64,000 nucleotides of DNA from Segatella baroniae B14 (GCF_022024235.1 NZ_CP091800.1:858001-922000), one strand, 5' to 3'; positions 24,550-32,651 are shown, counted from the first letter of the stretch. Numbers and translations: made by a program. The notes: generated by a model from the sequence alone, not told the origin.

Positions 24550-25694
24550 TGGGAAAAATAAGAATATACTCAAAGCAGCCAAAGCCAATCGTTTCGCTTT
24601 CAGAAACGTATACAGTATTCAGTTCGTATAAATCTGGAAAAGCGACATTGCGATTGAATCCTGATGGCGAATACCTTTTTACTGTATATGGTGATATTGG
24701 AGAGGCAACAGCCAAAAGAAGCTCTACCCATATAGCCACAGAGCAGAAATTAACAAATAATATGCTCAAAATGTATGAGGAAGCACAGGATGCTTATACA
24801 GCAATACATAAGAAGAGTAAATTACGTTTAGCATCTTCGTACTCTGTTCAGCAGAATGTAAAGCCCCAAGGCTCATACCAGTGGAAGACAATGGACCTAA
24901 AGAAACCAACGGACAATGAAGCAAAAGAACTTGTGGTGAACGAAGCAAGAAATTTGAATCACAATCCAAAAAGTTCTTCTGTGAGCGAGTCTGATTTTCT
25001 AAAGGCAAACATTGAAAAAGTAAAGAGACAACGTATGGATGCATGGGATGAGATTCAGAAGTTGTTTAACCTTATAGAACAAGCTCAAGCTGATAAAGCT
25101 AACGCTTCTTTCAAAAAGGTCTATGATGCGAGTGTAAGAGCACAACAGGAGATCATTGATGGCGAAAGTCATATCGTTGATGATGCCTTCTATGCATTTC
25201 CTACCACGTTGGTTGTACCATTCATCATTGAACTGGATTACAAATACAATCAGGCTGCCAAAAGCATAGATGTGAGCATTGAACTGACAGAAGATCCTTC
25301 GTTGAAGGTACCAATCAAAAAGGCGACCTTGAAGAAAACGGGTAAGATCTCCGTACGTGCTAAGACGCAAGGCGATCTACAACAGGATTATGCCAATACA
25401 TGTTTGTCACTTATGTACTATGTGGCGTGCAATGTATTCAATATCAGTCCAAACATACAAACCTGCCGTATATCTCTTTATACAGCACAAAAGGCAAATG
25501 GTATTTGCTGGATGGAGTTCAATAGGAATAGATTCTCTACATTACACCTCTCGTCATTAGATCTTCTACAGGATATGAAGGGATGGCCTAATGTTGCTAA
25601 CTTAAGGGTTCTGAAGACGACCTCCAGACTATTTATCATTGAGAAAACGGCATTTGAAAATCAGATTAAATCGCATATTGCTTCTTTGACGTAA
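24549..25694 (+). CDS. Unknown protein of the HXS operon
   Basis: I use the ATG at 24549 (MGKIRIYSKQPKPIVSLSET), overlapping the hxsC stop; an upstream start at 24489 would lie inside hxsC. The product has 381 residues, no signal peptide and no membrane helix. It contains a helical, charged middle (VKRQRMDAWDEIQKLFNLIE) and a beta-rich C-terminal half (FIIELDYKYNQAAKSIDVSI). I do not recognise a family. Tight coupling to the maturases suggests a cytoplasmic role in the pathway, such as substrate handling. Confidence 0.7.
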   Translation: MGKIRIYSKQPKPIVSLSETYTVFSSYKSGKATLRLNPDGEYLFTVYGDIGEATAKRSSTHIATEQKLTNNMLKMYEEAQDAYTAIHKKSKLRLASSYSVQQNVKPQGSYQWKTMDLKKPTDNEAKELVVNEARNLNHNPKSSSVSESDFLKANIEKVKRQRMDAWDEIQKLFNLIEQAQADKANASFKKVYDASVRAQQEIIDGESHIVDDAFYAFPTTLVVPFIIELDYKYNQAAKSIDVSIELTEDPSLKVPIKKATLKKTGKISVRAKTQGDLQQDYANTCLSLMYYVACNVFNISPNIQTCRISLYTAQKANGICWMEFNRNRFSTLHLSSLDLLQDMKGWPNVANLRVLKTTSRLFIIEKTAFENQIKSHIASLT

Positions 25695-25695
25695 A

Positions 25696-27675
25696 ATGAC
25701 ACGAAAGCGATTAAAAGCAATGAACCTATTATTGGTACTACTGCTGTTGTGGAATCCAATAGTTTTATGGCTATACTACCAGAGTATGGTCATTGCCTTT
25801 TTGTTACCCATACTCATTGTTGTACTCGGAATTGTCATTTCAATGCTTAGCAGTTTGAGATTGAAAGTATGGGCGTTCAATTTTACTACTATTGCGAGCA
25901 TTCTTTTTCATACAGAGGTAATTTTTACAATGGTTTATGCTGATAAAGATATACCAAACCTGTATGAACTGCATGGAAAATACTATTTCAACAAGCCTTA
26001 TCTCGACCAACAATTTAATGATCCTGAATTTGTGACACGCTATAAAACAAATTGCCAAGGATACAGGGTTGATGATTTAACTTCACAAGATCAGAAGATT
26101 GAAAAATGTGATTGGCTGTTTATTGGAGATTCTTACACGCAAGGCGCTCAGGTAGAATATAATCAGTTATTCTCATCGTTGATTTATAAAGACTTTCCTG
26201 ATAAAGTAATAGTCAATGCCGGAATAAGTGGAGCTGGCCTTTATGACGAGTTGAATTATTTCAAGGACAAGGGTAAAGAGTTGTCGCCAAAGGTTGTATT
26301 CCTACAGATAGGTGCATTCAATGACTTCATGAATATCAAAGAGCATGTACCATCACTACAGGATTATATCATGGAGTGGTCGGCACTATACCGTTACTTT
26401 GAATATAATATTGCAAATAGAGATGAGCTTCCATTAGGCAGATGGACGGAACCGTTCTTCCCAAACAAGGAAGACAACATCGACAATAATATCTTCTTCA
26501 AGCAAACATCCGATTATAAAGAATCCGACAAAAGGGCTTTCAAAAATTGCATCACAGAGTTCAAGAAAGAGGTTGAGGCTGTTGGTGGACAGTTAGTACT
26601 AATCTTTATCCCTTCAAAAGAACAAGTTTCGCAAGAACTGTTAAAGGAGGTTTTGGATGCGTACAATATCAGTAAAAATGAAATAGACCTGACTATTCCA
26701 AACAAATTATGCCAATCAGTCGCAAATGATTTGGGAATGCAGCTTTATGACTTGACTGCTGAGTTCTGTCATTCAAAAACATTTCCATTCTTTGCACATG
26801 ACGAACACATGAATGTAGTTGGACACCAACTAATAGCAGAAAGATTAGTCAAGGAAATGAGTTCGATAAGTGGTAAATATGAATACCAGAGCGAGGGTAA
26901 TTTCCATGAGCGTTACCCAACGCTTCATGCAGATGGTACCATGGTGTATCAGTCTCAAACAGAGCACTATTACACTATAAACAGATTGAATATCAATAAT
27001 GGCAATCGAGAAGAGTTGTGGAGAGGTGTTAGTGAACTTGTGCATCCTATGATTTCAAGCGATGGCAGATACCTTGTATTTACCGAGGGTGAACAAGAAT
27101 CCCTTAATACAGATGTCGTTCTTTATGACTTCCTAAAAAACAATCAGATTGCTATAAACAAAAAACCAACAAAAGGTTCTATTCCTTGTATCAGCAAATC
27201 GGCAACAAAGATTGCGTATCCGTGCTGGACATTGGATGAAACAATACCACAGATTGCCATTTATGATATTGCCACAGGAAAACAAACGCAATTTAAGGAT
27301 GGAGTAGAATGTTGGCGACCATTATTCTCAAATGATGAATGCTACATCTACTACATTCAAAAAGAAACGCATGATAGTCACTTCATTATTAAACAATATG
27401 ATGTGACAACGGGTGAAAAGTCTATTGTATTAAAGCAACCATTCGATATTTGGGATATTGCGGTATCACCATCTGGAAAGTATATCGCATATGCAGGTAA
27501 CAAGGACGCAAATTGGGATCTTTTTATATACGATACGGAACATAAACATAGCCGACAAATAACCCATACGATTGGAGATGAGTGGGATCCTGCTTTTGGT
27601 GTTTCAGATGATGAGCTTTGGTTTGCTGGTGTTTTCGGTTTCAATGACGGTATCTATCATGTTCGATTAAAATGA
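25696..27675 (+). CDS. Membrane-anchored SGNH hydrolase-like protein with C-terminal TolB-type beta-propeller
   Basis: The product has 659 residues. Three hydrophobic segments fill residues 1-90. An SGNH/GDSL-like domain follows at about 139-390: block I LFIGDSYTQG (Ser near 146), block II NAGISGAGLYDE, block III LQIGAFNDF, and HDEHMNVVGH with the Asp/His pair near 369-371. From about residue 400 on, WD40/TolB-like blades appear (ISSDGRYLVFTEGEQ, SPSGKYIAYAGNKDANWDLF, RQITHTIGDEWDPAFG). It overlaps the MBOAT gene by 4 bp; SGNH/MBOAT pairs typically transfer and process acyl groups on extracytoplasmic glycans or proteins. The propeller fusion is unusual and could bind the substrate. Confidence 0.82.
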   Translation: MTRKRLKAMNLLLVLLLLWNPIVLWLYYQSMVIAFLLPILIVVLGIVISMLSSLRLKVWAFNFTTIASILFHTEVIFTMVYADKDIPNLYELHGKYYFNKPYLDQQFNDPEFVTRYKTNCQGYRVDDLTSQDQKIEKCDWLFIGDSYTQGAQVEYNQLFSSLIYKDFPDKVIVNAGISGAGLYDELNYFKDKGKELSPKVVFLQIGAFNDFMNIKEHVPSLQDYIMEWSALYRYFEYNIANRDELPLGRWTEPFFPNKEDNIDNNIFFKQTSDYKESDKRAFKNCITEFKKEVEAVGGQLVLIFIPSKEQVSQELLKEVLDAYNISKNEIDLTIPNKLCQSVANDLGMQLYDLTAEFCHSKTFPFFAHDEHMNVVGHQLIAERLVKEMSSISGKYEYQSEGNFHERYPTLHADGTMVYQSQTEHYYTINRLNINNGNREELWRGVSELVHPMISSDGRYLVFTEGEQESLNTDVVLYDFLKNNQIAINKKPTKGSIPCISKSATKIAYPCWTLDETIPQIAIYDIATGKQTQFKDGVECWRPLFSNDECYIYYIQKETHDSHFIIKQYDVTTGEKSIVLKQPFDIWDIAVSPSGKYIAYAGNKDANWDLFIYDTEHKHSRQITHTIGDEWDPAFGVSDDELWFAGVFGFNDGIYHVRLK

Positions 27676-28877
27676 CAAAATTATATCAGACAGTAATATG
27701 GTTGGCAAGTGTAGCTGTTTTGACTTGCTTCATCAAGATGTACGTCTTGATGTTCCTTGTTATGTCTGTTATAATCGCAATGTCCTCAAAACTCTTAGGG
27801 AAAAACAAAAGCAAGAACATAATTGTTACTGATATTCTCATTCTTGTTTCTGCTTTCTTTGCATTGAAAAGTTCGCATAGTTTGATTCTGCCCTTAGGGT
27901 ATTCCGTATTTGCATTTTCTGCAATATCTTTGGTCGCAAACCAATATAGAGATTACAAGGACTATACGATATTGGAGATTCTCTGTTACCTATTCTTCTT
28001 TCCTAAAATCTTTGCAGGACCTATTGATAGAGTGGAAGATTTTGTCGGACAGCTGCGAGAGAAAAAGAAACCTGCATTGAACAAGCTATACCATCCGATT
28101 AAGATGTGTATCTTTGCGTGTTTCTATAAATACGTGATTGCGGATAGGATCTATTACCTGTGCAACGAAGAATACTATGGGTTGAATGAGATATGCAGCA
28201 TCTTGTGTTATGGTGTGGCATTTTTCTTTGATTTCTATGCATATTCAATTTTTGCCATTGCCTTTGGTAAATTGTTGGGCATAGATCTTCCAGAGAACTT
28301 TGATTCGCCATATCAAAGCAAGACGTTTCGTGACTTCTGGAAAAGATGGAACATCACATTAGGAACTTGGCAGAGGGATTACATTTACATACCGTTAGGT
28401 GGTAATAGAGTTTCGAAGAATCAATGGGGCGTAAACATCTTGTTGGTCTTTATCGTTAGTGCAATTTGGCACGATTCTACAGCACCTTTCATTTTTTGGG
28501 GTGTAATTCATGCAATACTCCTAATAGCGGAACGACACTTCAGTATCAAGGGAAATAGATATTATGGAGTCGTTGTCTTTATGATTAGCATTCTGCTGTG
28601 GCAACTATTTGATGTTAATAGCATTGAGGATTTCTCATTACGTTTATTAAGGTGTATAGAATATCAACCATTTGACACAACTATCGTTATCGGTAGCATT
28701 GTATCATTAGGGGTACTATGGTTTGCTGATAGAGAGTCCATAAAGGCGGCCATATTCCAACACAGGAATACAGGTCGGTATATCTTGAAGGAAGTTCCGA
28801 TAACGAGTATTATTCTTGTACTGGACATATTGTTTGTAAACAATCCAAGTATTAATTTCTTTTATATGAAGTTCTGA
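27672..28877 (+). CDS. MBOAT-family membrane O-acyltransferase
   Basis: The product has 401 residues and about ten hydrophobic segments. MBOAT signatures are present: FFPKIFAGPIDRVEDF, then FDSPYQSKTFRDFWKRWNIT with LGTWQRDYIYIPLGGNR, and FIVSAIWHDSTAPFIFWG containing the catalytic His near residue 266. Relatives (AlgI, DltB, PatA types) move acyl groups across the membrane onto polysaccharides, teichoic acids or peptidoglycan. It is sandwiched between an SGNH protein and a carbamoyltransferase, overlapping the former by 4 bp and meeting the latter at one base. Confidence 0.92.
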   Translation: MTKLYQTVIWLASVAVLTCFIKMYVLMFLVMSVIIAMSSKLLGKNKSKNIIVTDILILVSAFFALKSSHSLILPLGYSVFAFSAISLVANQYRDYKDYTILEILCYLFFFPKIFAGPIDRVEDFVGQLREKKKPALNKLYHPIKMCIFACFYKYVIADRIYYLCNEEYYGLNEICSILCYGVAFFFDFYAYSIFAIAFGKLLGIDLPENFDSPYQSKTFRDFWKRWNITLGTWQRDYIYIPLGGNRVSKNQWGVNILLVFIVSAIWHDSTAPFIFWGVIHAILLIAERHFSIKGNRYYGVVVFMISILLWQLFDVNSIEDFSLRLLRCIEYQPFDTTIVIGSIVSLGVLWFADRESIKAAIFQHRNTGRYILKEVPITSIILVLDILFVNNPSINFFYMKF

Positions 28878-30580
28878 TGGTTATATTGGGTATTACCGCA
28901 TATTATCATGATTCGTCTGCTGCACTGATTGTGAATGGACGAATAATTGCTGGAGCGTTGGAAGAACGTTTCAGCAGGAGGAAGCATGATAACAGATTCC
29001 CTACCTTGGCTATTCAGTTCTGTCTGGAATACGCAGGAATATCATTGGATGATGTAGATGTTATTGCTTTCTACGAAAAACCTTTCAGAAAGTTTGAACG
29101 AATCTTGAAGGAAAGTATTATTTATGCGCCAAGAAGCTATGGACGTTTCTTGAAATCTGTACCGATATGGCTCAAGGAGCGTTTGAATATGCGTAAGACT
29201 ATCAAGCAGGAATTGAAAAATATTTATGGCAAAGTCCAAGCAGACATCCGTTTCGTAGATCATCACCTGGCACATGCTGCTAATGCGTATTTCTTATCAC
29301 CATACCAGGATGCTGCAATACTTGTATTGGATGCAGTTGGAGAGGAATCAACGACCTCTATCTATAGTGCATCTGATGGGGAGGTCACGTTAATCCAAAA
29401 GCAAGTATATCCAAACTCCATAGGACTATTGTATTCTTCATTTACATATTTCTTGGGTTTCAAAGTAAACTCAGATGAATACAAAGTAATGGGATTAGCG
29501 CCATACGGCAAAAAGGATTCGGAAGAGACAAAACGTTTCATTAGAATCATCAAGGATAATCTGGTTGATGTTCATGAGGATGGAAGTATTGTACTCAATA
29601 CAAAGTACTTCTCATTTATGTATTCCGATAAGATGGTGGATGATCATAAATGGGAAAGGTTATTTGGAATCCGTAAACGAAAAGAAGGAGAGGAAATTAC
29701 CGCATCGCACCAAAATCTCGCTTTGGCAATACAGTTGATTACCGAAGATATTTTTTGCAAGTTGGCATCAACAGTAAAGCTTATAACGGGCAGGTCGAAT
29801 CTTTGTATCTCTGGTGGTTGTGCTTTGAATTGTGCAGCAAATGGTGAGATACTAAAGAGCCATTTGTTTGCAAATGTGTATGCGCCTTATGCGCCAGATG
29901 ACTCTGGATGTGCGATTGGTGCTGCTCTGGCTTGTTCGACAATGATTGACAAAGATATTAATGACTCGTCTTTTATTGGTCCCGATTATGATAATGACCG
30001 CATGATTTCTGCAATTGAGCAAAACGGATTACAATACCTTCATCTTGATAAAGATAGGTTATGTGAAAAGGTATCAGAACTGTTGTTTGAAAGTAAGGTT
30101 GTTGGTTGGTTCCAAGGAAGAATGGAATTTGGGCCAAGGGCTTTGGGTAACAGAAGCATTCTTGCAGATCCGAGGTATGTTGATATGAAGGATAAGGTCA
30201 ATTCAAAGATTAAATTCCGTGAAGAGTTTAGACCATTTGCTCCTGTAGCTTTGGATAAGTATGCAGGTGAAATAATGGAGCTACATGGAATGGAAAGCGA
30301 GCACATGATGTTCACCTACACGATGAAACAAAGAGGGTTTGATGCTATTACTCATGAAGATATGAGTGCAAGGGCTCAGATACTGCATAGAAATTATAAT
30401 GAAGAATTATACTCATTGCTCGAAGCATTCTACGAAAAGACAGGATGCCCAATGTTGCTAAACACCAGTTTTAATGTAATGGGCGAACCGATTGTTTGTT
30501 CTCCGGAAGATGCAATCAGGACTTTCATAAACTCAGGATTAGATGCCTTGGTAATTGGTAACAACTTAATAATGAAATAA
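28877..30580 (+). CDS. NodU/CmcH-family O-carbamoyltransferase
   Basis: The product has 567 residues. The N-terminal Kae1/HypF-like fold has GITAYYHDSSAALIVNG and EERFSRRKHDNRFP, with the metal-binding VDHHLAHAANAY. The C-terminal domain carries FQGRMEFGPRALGNRSILAD and LNTSFNVMGEPIVCSPEDAI, standard for this family, which transfers carbamoyl from carbamoyl phosphate to hydroxyl groups (nodulation factors, antibiotics, saxitoxin). The start ATG shares its first base with the MBOAT stop. Two small membrane proteins like those accompanying the saxitoxin enzyme follow. Substrate unknown; carB at 38.7 kb makes the donor but is a housekeeping gene. Confidence 0.93.
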   Translation: MVILGITAYYHDSSAALIVNGRIIAGALEERFSRRKHDNRFPTLAIQFCLEYAGISLDDVDVIAFYEKPFRKFERILKESIIYAPRSYGRFLKSVPIWLKERLNMRKTIKQELKNIYGKVQADIRFVDHHLAHAANAYFLSPYQDAAILVLDAVGEESTTSIYSASDGEVTLIQKQVYPNSIGLLYSSFTYFLGFKVNSDEYKVMGLAPYGKKDSEETKRFIRIIKDNLVDVHEDGSIVLNTKYFSFMYSDKMVDDHKWERLFGIRKRKEGEEITASHQNLALAIQLITEDIFCKLASTVKLITGRSNLCISGGCALNCAANGEILKSHLFANVYAPYAPDDSGCAIGAALACSTMIDKDINDSSFIGPDYDNDRMISAIEQNGLQYLHLDKDRLCEKVSELLFESKVVGWFQGRMEFGPRALGNRSILADPRYVDMKDKVNSKIKFREEFRPFAPVALDKYAGEIMELHGMESEHMMFTYTMKQRGFDAITHEDMSARAQILHRNYNEELYSLLEAFYEKTGCPMLLNTSFNVMGEPIVCSPEDAIRTFINSGLDALVIGNNLIMK

Positions 30581-30581
30581 T

Positions 30582-30728
30582 ATGGATTTTATAAAGGAAC
30601 TTTTTATATACATATACTCACAACGAAAGTGGTGGCTTGCGCCTATCATTATTTTATTGTTAATTGTAGGACTATTCGTGTTATTTGCTGATTCTGCAAT
30701 AGCACCATTTATTTATACGTTGTTCTAA
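30582..30728 (+). CDS. DUF5989/SxtK-like small membrane protein
   Basis: The 48-residue product has a short basic N-terminus (MDFIKELFIYIYSQRKWWLA), one membrane helix (PIIILLLIVGLFVLFA) and the family ending SAIAPFIYTLF. These features match DUF5989 proteins, which nearly always follow a NodU/CmcH-type carbamoyltransferase. It begins 1 bp after the carbamoyltransferase stop and overlaps the next gene in TAATG. It probably anchors or assists the carbamoyltransferase at the membrane. Confidence 0.82.
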   Translation: MDFIKELFIYIYSQRKWWLAPIIILLLIVGLFVLFADSAIAPFIYTLF

Positions 30729-30919
30729 TGAAGAAGATTTTATCATATCTCAAATCTATCGGACAGTTCATGAATAAGATTGTCGTTAAGATGTTACTGA
30801 CGCTTGTTTATGTACTTGTGATACTGCCATATCATATTTTTATGAGAAGTGGCAAGAATAGCAGATGGGGCACTTATTATAAAACTTATAGTCAACAGGA
30901 TTTTATACACATGGGTTAA
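30728..30919 (+). CDS. SxtJ-like small membrane protein
   Basis: The 63-residue product has a helix IGQFMNKIVVKMLLTLVYVL running into VILPYHIFMRSG, the pattern of SxtJ-type proteins encoded next to carbamoyltransferase and DUF5989 genes. It is shorter than typical SxtJ and lacks the extra N-terminal helices, so it corresponds to the C-terminal portion only. Start overlaps the previous stop by one base. Confidence 0.65.
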   Translation: MKKILSYLKSIGQFMNKIVVKMLLTLVYVLVILPYHIFMRSGKNSRWGTYYKTYSQQDFIHMG

Positions 30920-30930
30920 AAGACAGAATT

Positions 30931-31665
30931 ATGACAAGAGAACAAATAGAAGATATTATCGAAAGAACTGAACACTCAACAAAGGCAAGTGTTTATTACG
31001 ATTGGTTCATGGTTGGTGTGATCATAGTGAGCATCCTGCCACTGATGTTCATGCAAACCTATACCGTATTTAAGGTAACGGAAATGATAACGACAGCTAT
31101 CTTCGTTGTTGATTACATCTTACGATGGCTAACTGCAGACATCAGATTGAAGAAGGGAAAGAAATCCTTCTGGCTTTACCCATTTACCTTTATGGCAGTT
31201 ATTGATTTGCTATCCATTCTTCCTGCCATTTCCATCTTTAATCCAGCATTCAGATTATTGCGTTTCGTCAGGTTGCTCAGAATCATTCGCGTAATGAAAC
31301 TGGCATGGTACTCGAAACCAATAGCAACGTTTGCGAAGATTCTGTACAAGGAGCGCCACATCCTCATGTCCGTTCTGATTATATCCATTGCGTACATCTT
31401 TGTTACAGCCTTGGTGTTGTTCAATGTCGAGCCGCACGTCAATCCTCATACAGGCGAACAAACCTTCAACTCATTCTTTGACGCACTCTATTGGGCAACC
31501 GTTACGCTCACTACCGTAGGATATGGTGATATGTGTCCTGTTACGGACATCGGTCGTTTCGTCAGTATGCTTTCCTCCCTCTTCGGAGTAGCAATCATTG
31601 CCCTCCCTTCGGGTGTCATTACCGCCAGCTATTTGGAAGAGTTGAGGAATGAGAGAAAACCGTAA
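30931..31665 (+). CDS. Voltage-gated K+ channel-like protein
   Basis: The product has 244 residues with six hydrophobic segments. S4 carries regularly spaced arginines (FRLLRFVRLLRIIRVMKLAW). The pore has the K+ selectivity filter TVGYGD near residues 194-199 and is followed by S6. It begins 12 bp after the SxtJ-like gene and may be the last member of the operon. Such Kv-like channels are common in bacteria as single genes; a role within the HXS pathway is not supported by anything beyond position. Confidence 0.9.
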   Translation: MTREQIEDIIERTEHSTKASVYYDWFMVGVIIVSILPLMFMQTYTVFKVTEMITTAIFVVDYILRWLTADIRLKKGKKSFWLYPFTFMAVIDLLSILPAISIFNPAFRLLRFVRLLRIIRVMKLAWYSKPIATFAKILYKERHILMSVLIISIAYIFVTALVLFNVEPHVNPHTGEQTFNSFFDALYWATVTLTTVGYGDMCPVTDIGRFVSMLSSLFGVAIIALPSGVITASYLEELRNERKP

Positions 31666-31699
31666 TTATAGAAAACTCATTTTCAAGACTAAAATAAAT

Positions 31700-32166
31700 A
31701 TGAAGTGGTTATATTTTCTTGTTATAGTTGGATGTCTATACTCATGTAATAAGAAGGGGCGAACTACGTCTAATAATATTACTGCCCAAATTGACTCAAC
31801 AAAAAATCATCTGAATGTGTCAATGGAGGAATCAGTTTGCACGGTCATAAAGTTTTTAGGACATGAAATATACATCAAGTATGACAATTTTCTACAAGAA
31901 TTCTCTCGTATATGTGTCGAGGATGACAATCTTTCTTTAGACAGTGTAAACCGAAATGTAACGATTTATGGTACAACCTTTCATATCAATGTCAATCATC
32001 ATAGTCAAGGGTGTTTATGCTTATAACTTCTGTTCAGCCAGACACAAAACAAATGCGAATTGTCAGAGATGCTATCAGCAAGTTCCATGGCGAAGAAAAC
32101 TTTGAAGAAGACTACCATTACTCATGGCTTCCATATACGGACTCAACGAACATTGGACAAAATTAA
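31700..32166 (+). pseudogene. Small lipoprotein gene with probable frameshift
   Basis: From the ATG at 31700 the product starts MKWLYFLVIVGCLYSCNKKG (lipobox Cys16) and runs 108 residues to a stop at 32026. In the neighbouring frame coding continues from about 32014 (LITSVQPDTKQMRIVRDAIS and KFHGEENFEEDYHYSWLPYT) to a stop at 32164-32166. A single frameshift near 32010, in a GGGTGTTT run, most simply explains this. Unknown function; the longer frame from 31649 overlaps the channel gene. Confidence 0.5.
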
Positions 32167-32192
32167 CCTTTTGTCATTGTAGGCATTAAGAG

Positions 32193-32237
32193 TTGTTTTT
32201 GCATCAGCAAAGAAAATAAAAATCTGCTAATCTCAAC
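32193..32237 (+). repeat. Copy B of the dispersed ~47-bp direct repeat
   Basis: TTGTTTTTGCATCAGCAAAG through CTAATCTCAAC matches 11033-11079 with about 87% identity in the same orientation. It lies between the frameshifted lipoprotein gene and the tRNA cluster. Confidence 0.55.
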
Positions 32238-32283
32238 AATTTGTAAGCTTACAAAAAAATTATAATCATGCTATAAAACAAAA

Positions 32284-32312
32284 AGTGATTATGAATAAAA
32301 TCCATAACCACC
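32284..32312 (-). terminator. Terminator of the Asp-Pro-Gly tRNA cluster
   Basis: On the minus strand GTGGTTATG pairs with CATAATCAC across a short AT-rich loop and is followed by TTTT. It lies 27 bp after the tRNA-Gly 3' end. The corresponding hairpin after the second tRNA cluster is at 38058-38088. Confidence 0.6.
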
Positions 32313-32338
32313 TCTTTTTTATTATTAAGAAATATATG

Positions 32339-32411
32339 AGCGGAAAACGAGACTCGAACTCGCGACCCCAACCTTGGCAAGGTTGTGCTCTACCAACTGA
32401 GCTATTTCCGC
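32339..32411 (-). tRNA. tRNA-Gly (anticodon GCC)
   Basis: The acceptor stem GCGGAAA/TTTCCGC, D arm GCTCAGTTGGTAGAGC, anticodon arm CAACC-TTGCCAA-GGTTG and T arm GTTCGAGTC can be drawn with no mismatches. CCA is not encoded. It is identical to the copy at 38097-38169. Confidence 0.96.
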
Positions 32412-32417
32412 AATTTG

Positions 32418-32490
32418 TAGGGAAGACCGGACTCGAACCGACGACCTCCTGGTCCCAAACCAGGAACACTACCAACTGTGCTACTTCCCT
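32418..32490 (-). tRNA. tRNA-Pro (anticodon TGG)
   Basis: Acceptor AGGGAAG/CTTCCCT, anticodon stem-loop CCTGG-TTTGGGA-CCAGG, T loop GTTCGAGTC. Identical in sequence to the tandem copies at 38297-38369 and 38404-38476. Confidence 0.96.
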
Positions 32491-32498
32491 ATTTCAAG

Positions 32499-32572
32499 CG
32501 GTGCGTACGAGACTCGAACTCGTGACCTCCTGCGTGACAGGCAGGCATTCTAACCAACTGAACTAACGCACC
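32499..32572 (-). tRNA. tRNA-Asp (anticodon GTC)
   Basis: Acceptor GGTGCGT/ACGCACC, anticodon stem-loop CCTGC-CTGTCAC-GCAGG. First gene after the promoter at 32620-32651; identical to the copy at 38486-38559. Confidence 0.96.
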
Positions 32573-32619
32573 ATTTTTTAGACCTATTTAAGCCCTGAAT
32601 CATTTCTTGATTGCGGGTG

Positions 32620-32651
32620 CAAAGGTAAGACATAAAATCGAAACTACCAAA
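32620..32651 (-). promoter_or_regulatory. Promoter of the Asp-Pro-Gly tRNA cluster
   Basis: TTTG (32651-32648), 20-nt spacer, TACCTTTG (32627-32620), followed by CACCCGCAA. The 17-nt core TACCTTTGCACCCGCAA is identical at the other two tRNA promoters of the window. Confidence 0.85.

Noticed and set aside
30931..31665. Kv channel considered as a CARD/cyclic-nucleotide defence effector
   Set aside because: No cyclic-nucleotide-binding, SAVED or sensor domain is present and the S4/pore layout is that of an ordinary bacterial Kv channel.
32250..32420. tRNA-Gly 3' end tested as an integration site for the TerY/HXS block
   Set aside because: No second copy of the tRNA 3' end sequence was found on the left side of the block, and no integrase gene lies nearby.
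32266..32566. Open frames of 69 and 93 codons on both strands at the first tRNA cluster
   Set aside because: They run through tRNA genes and encode tRNA-derived peptides.
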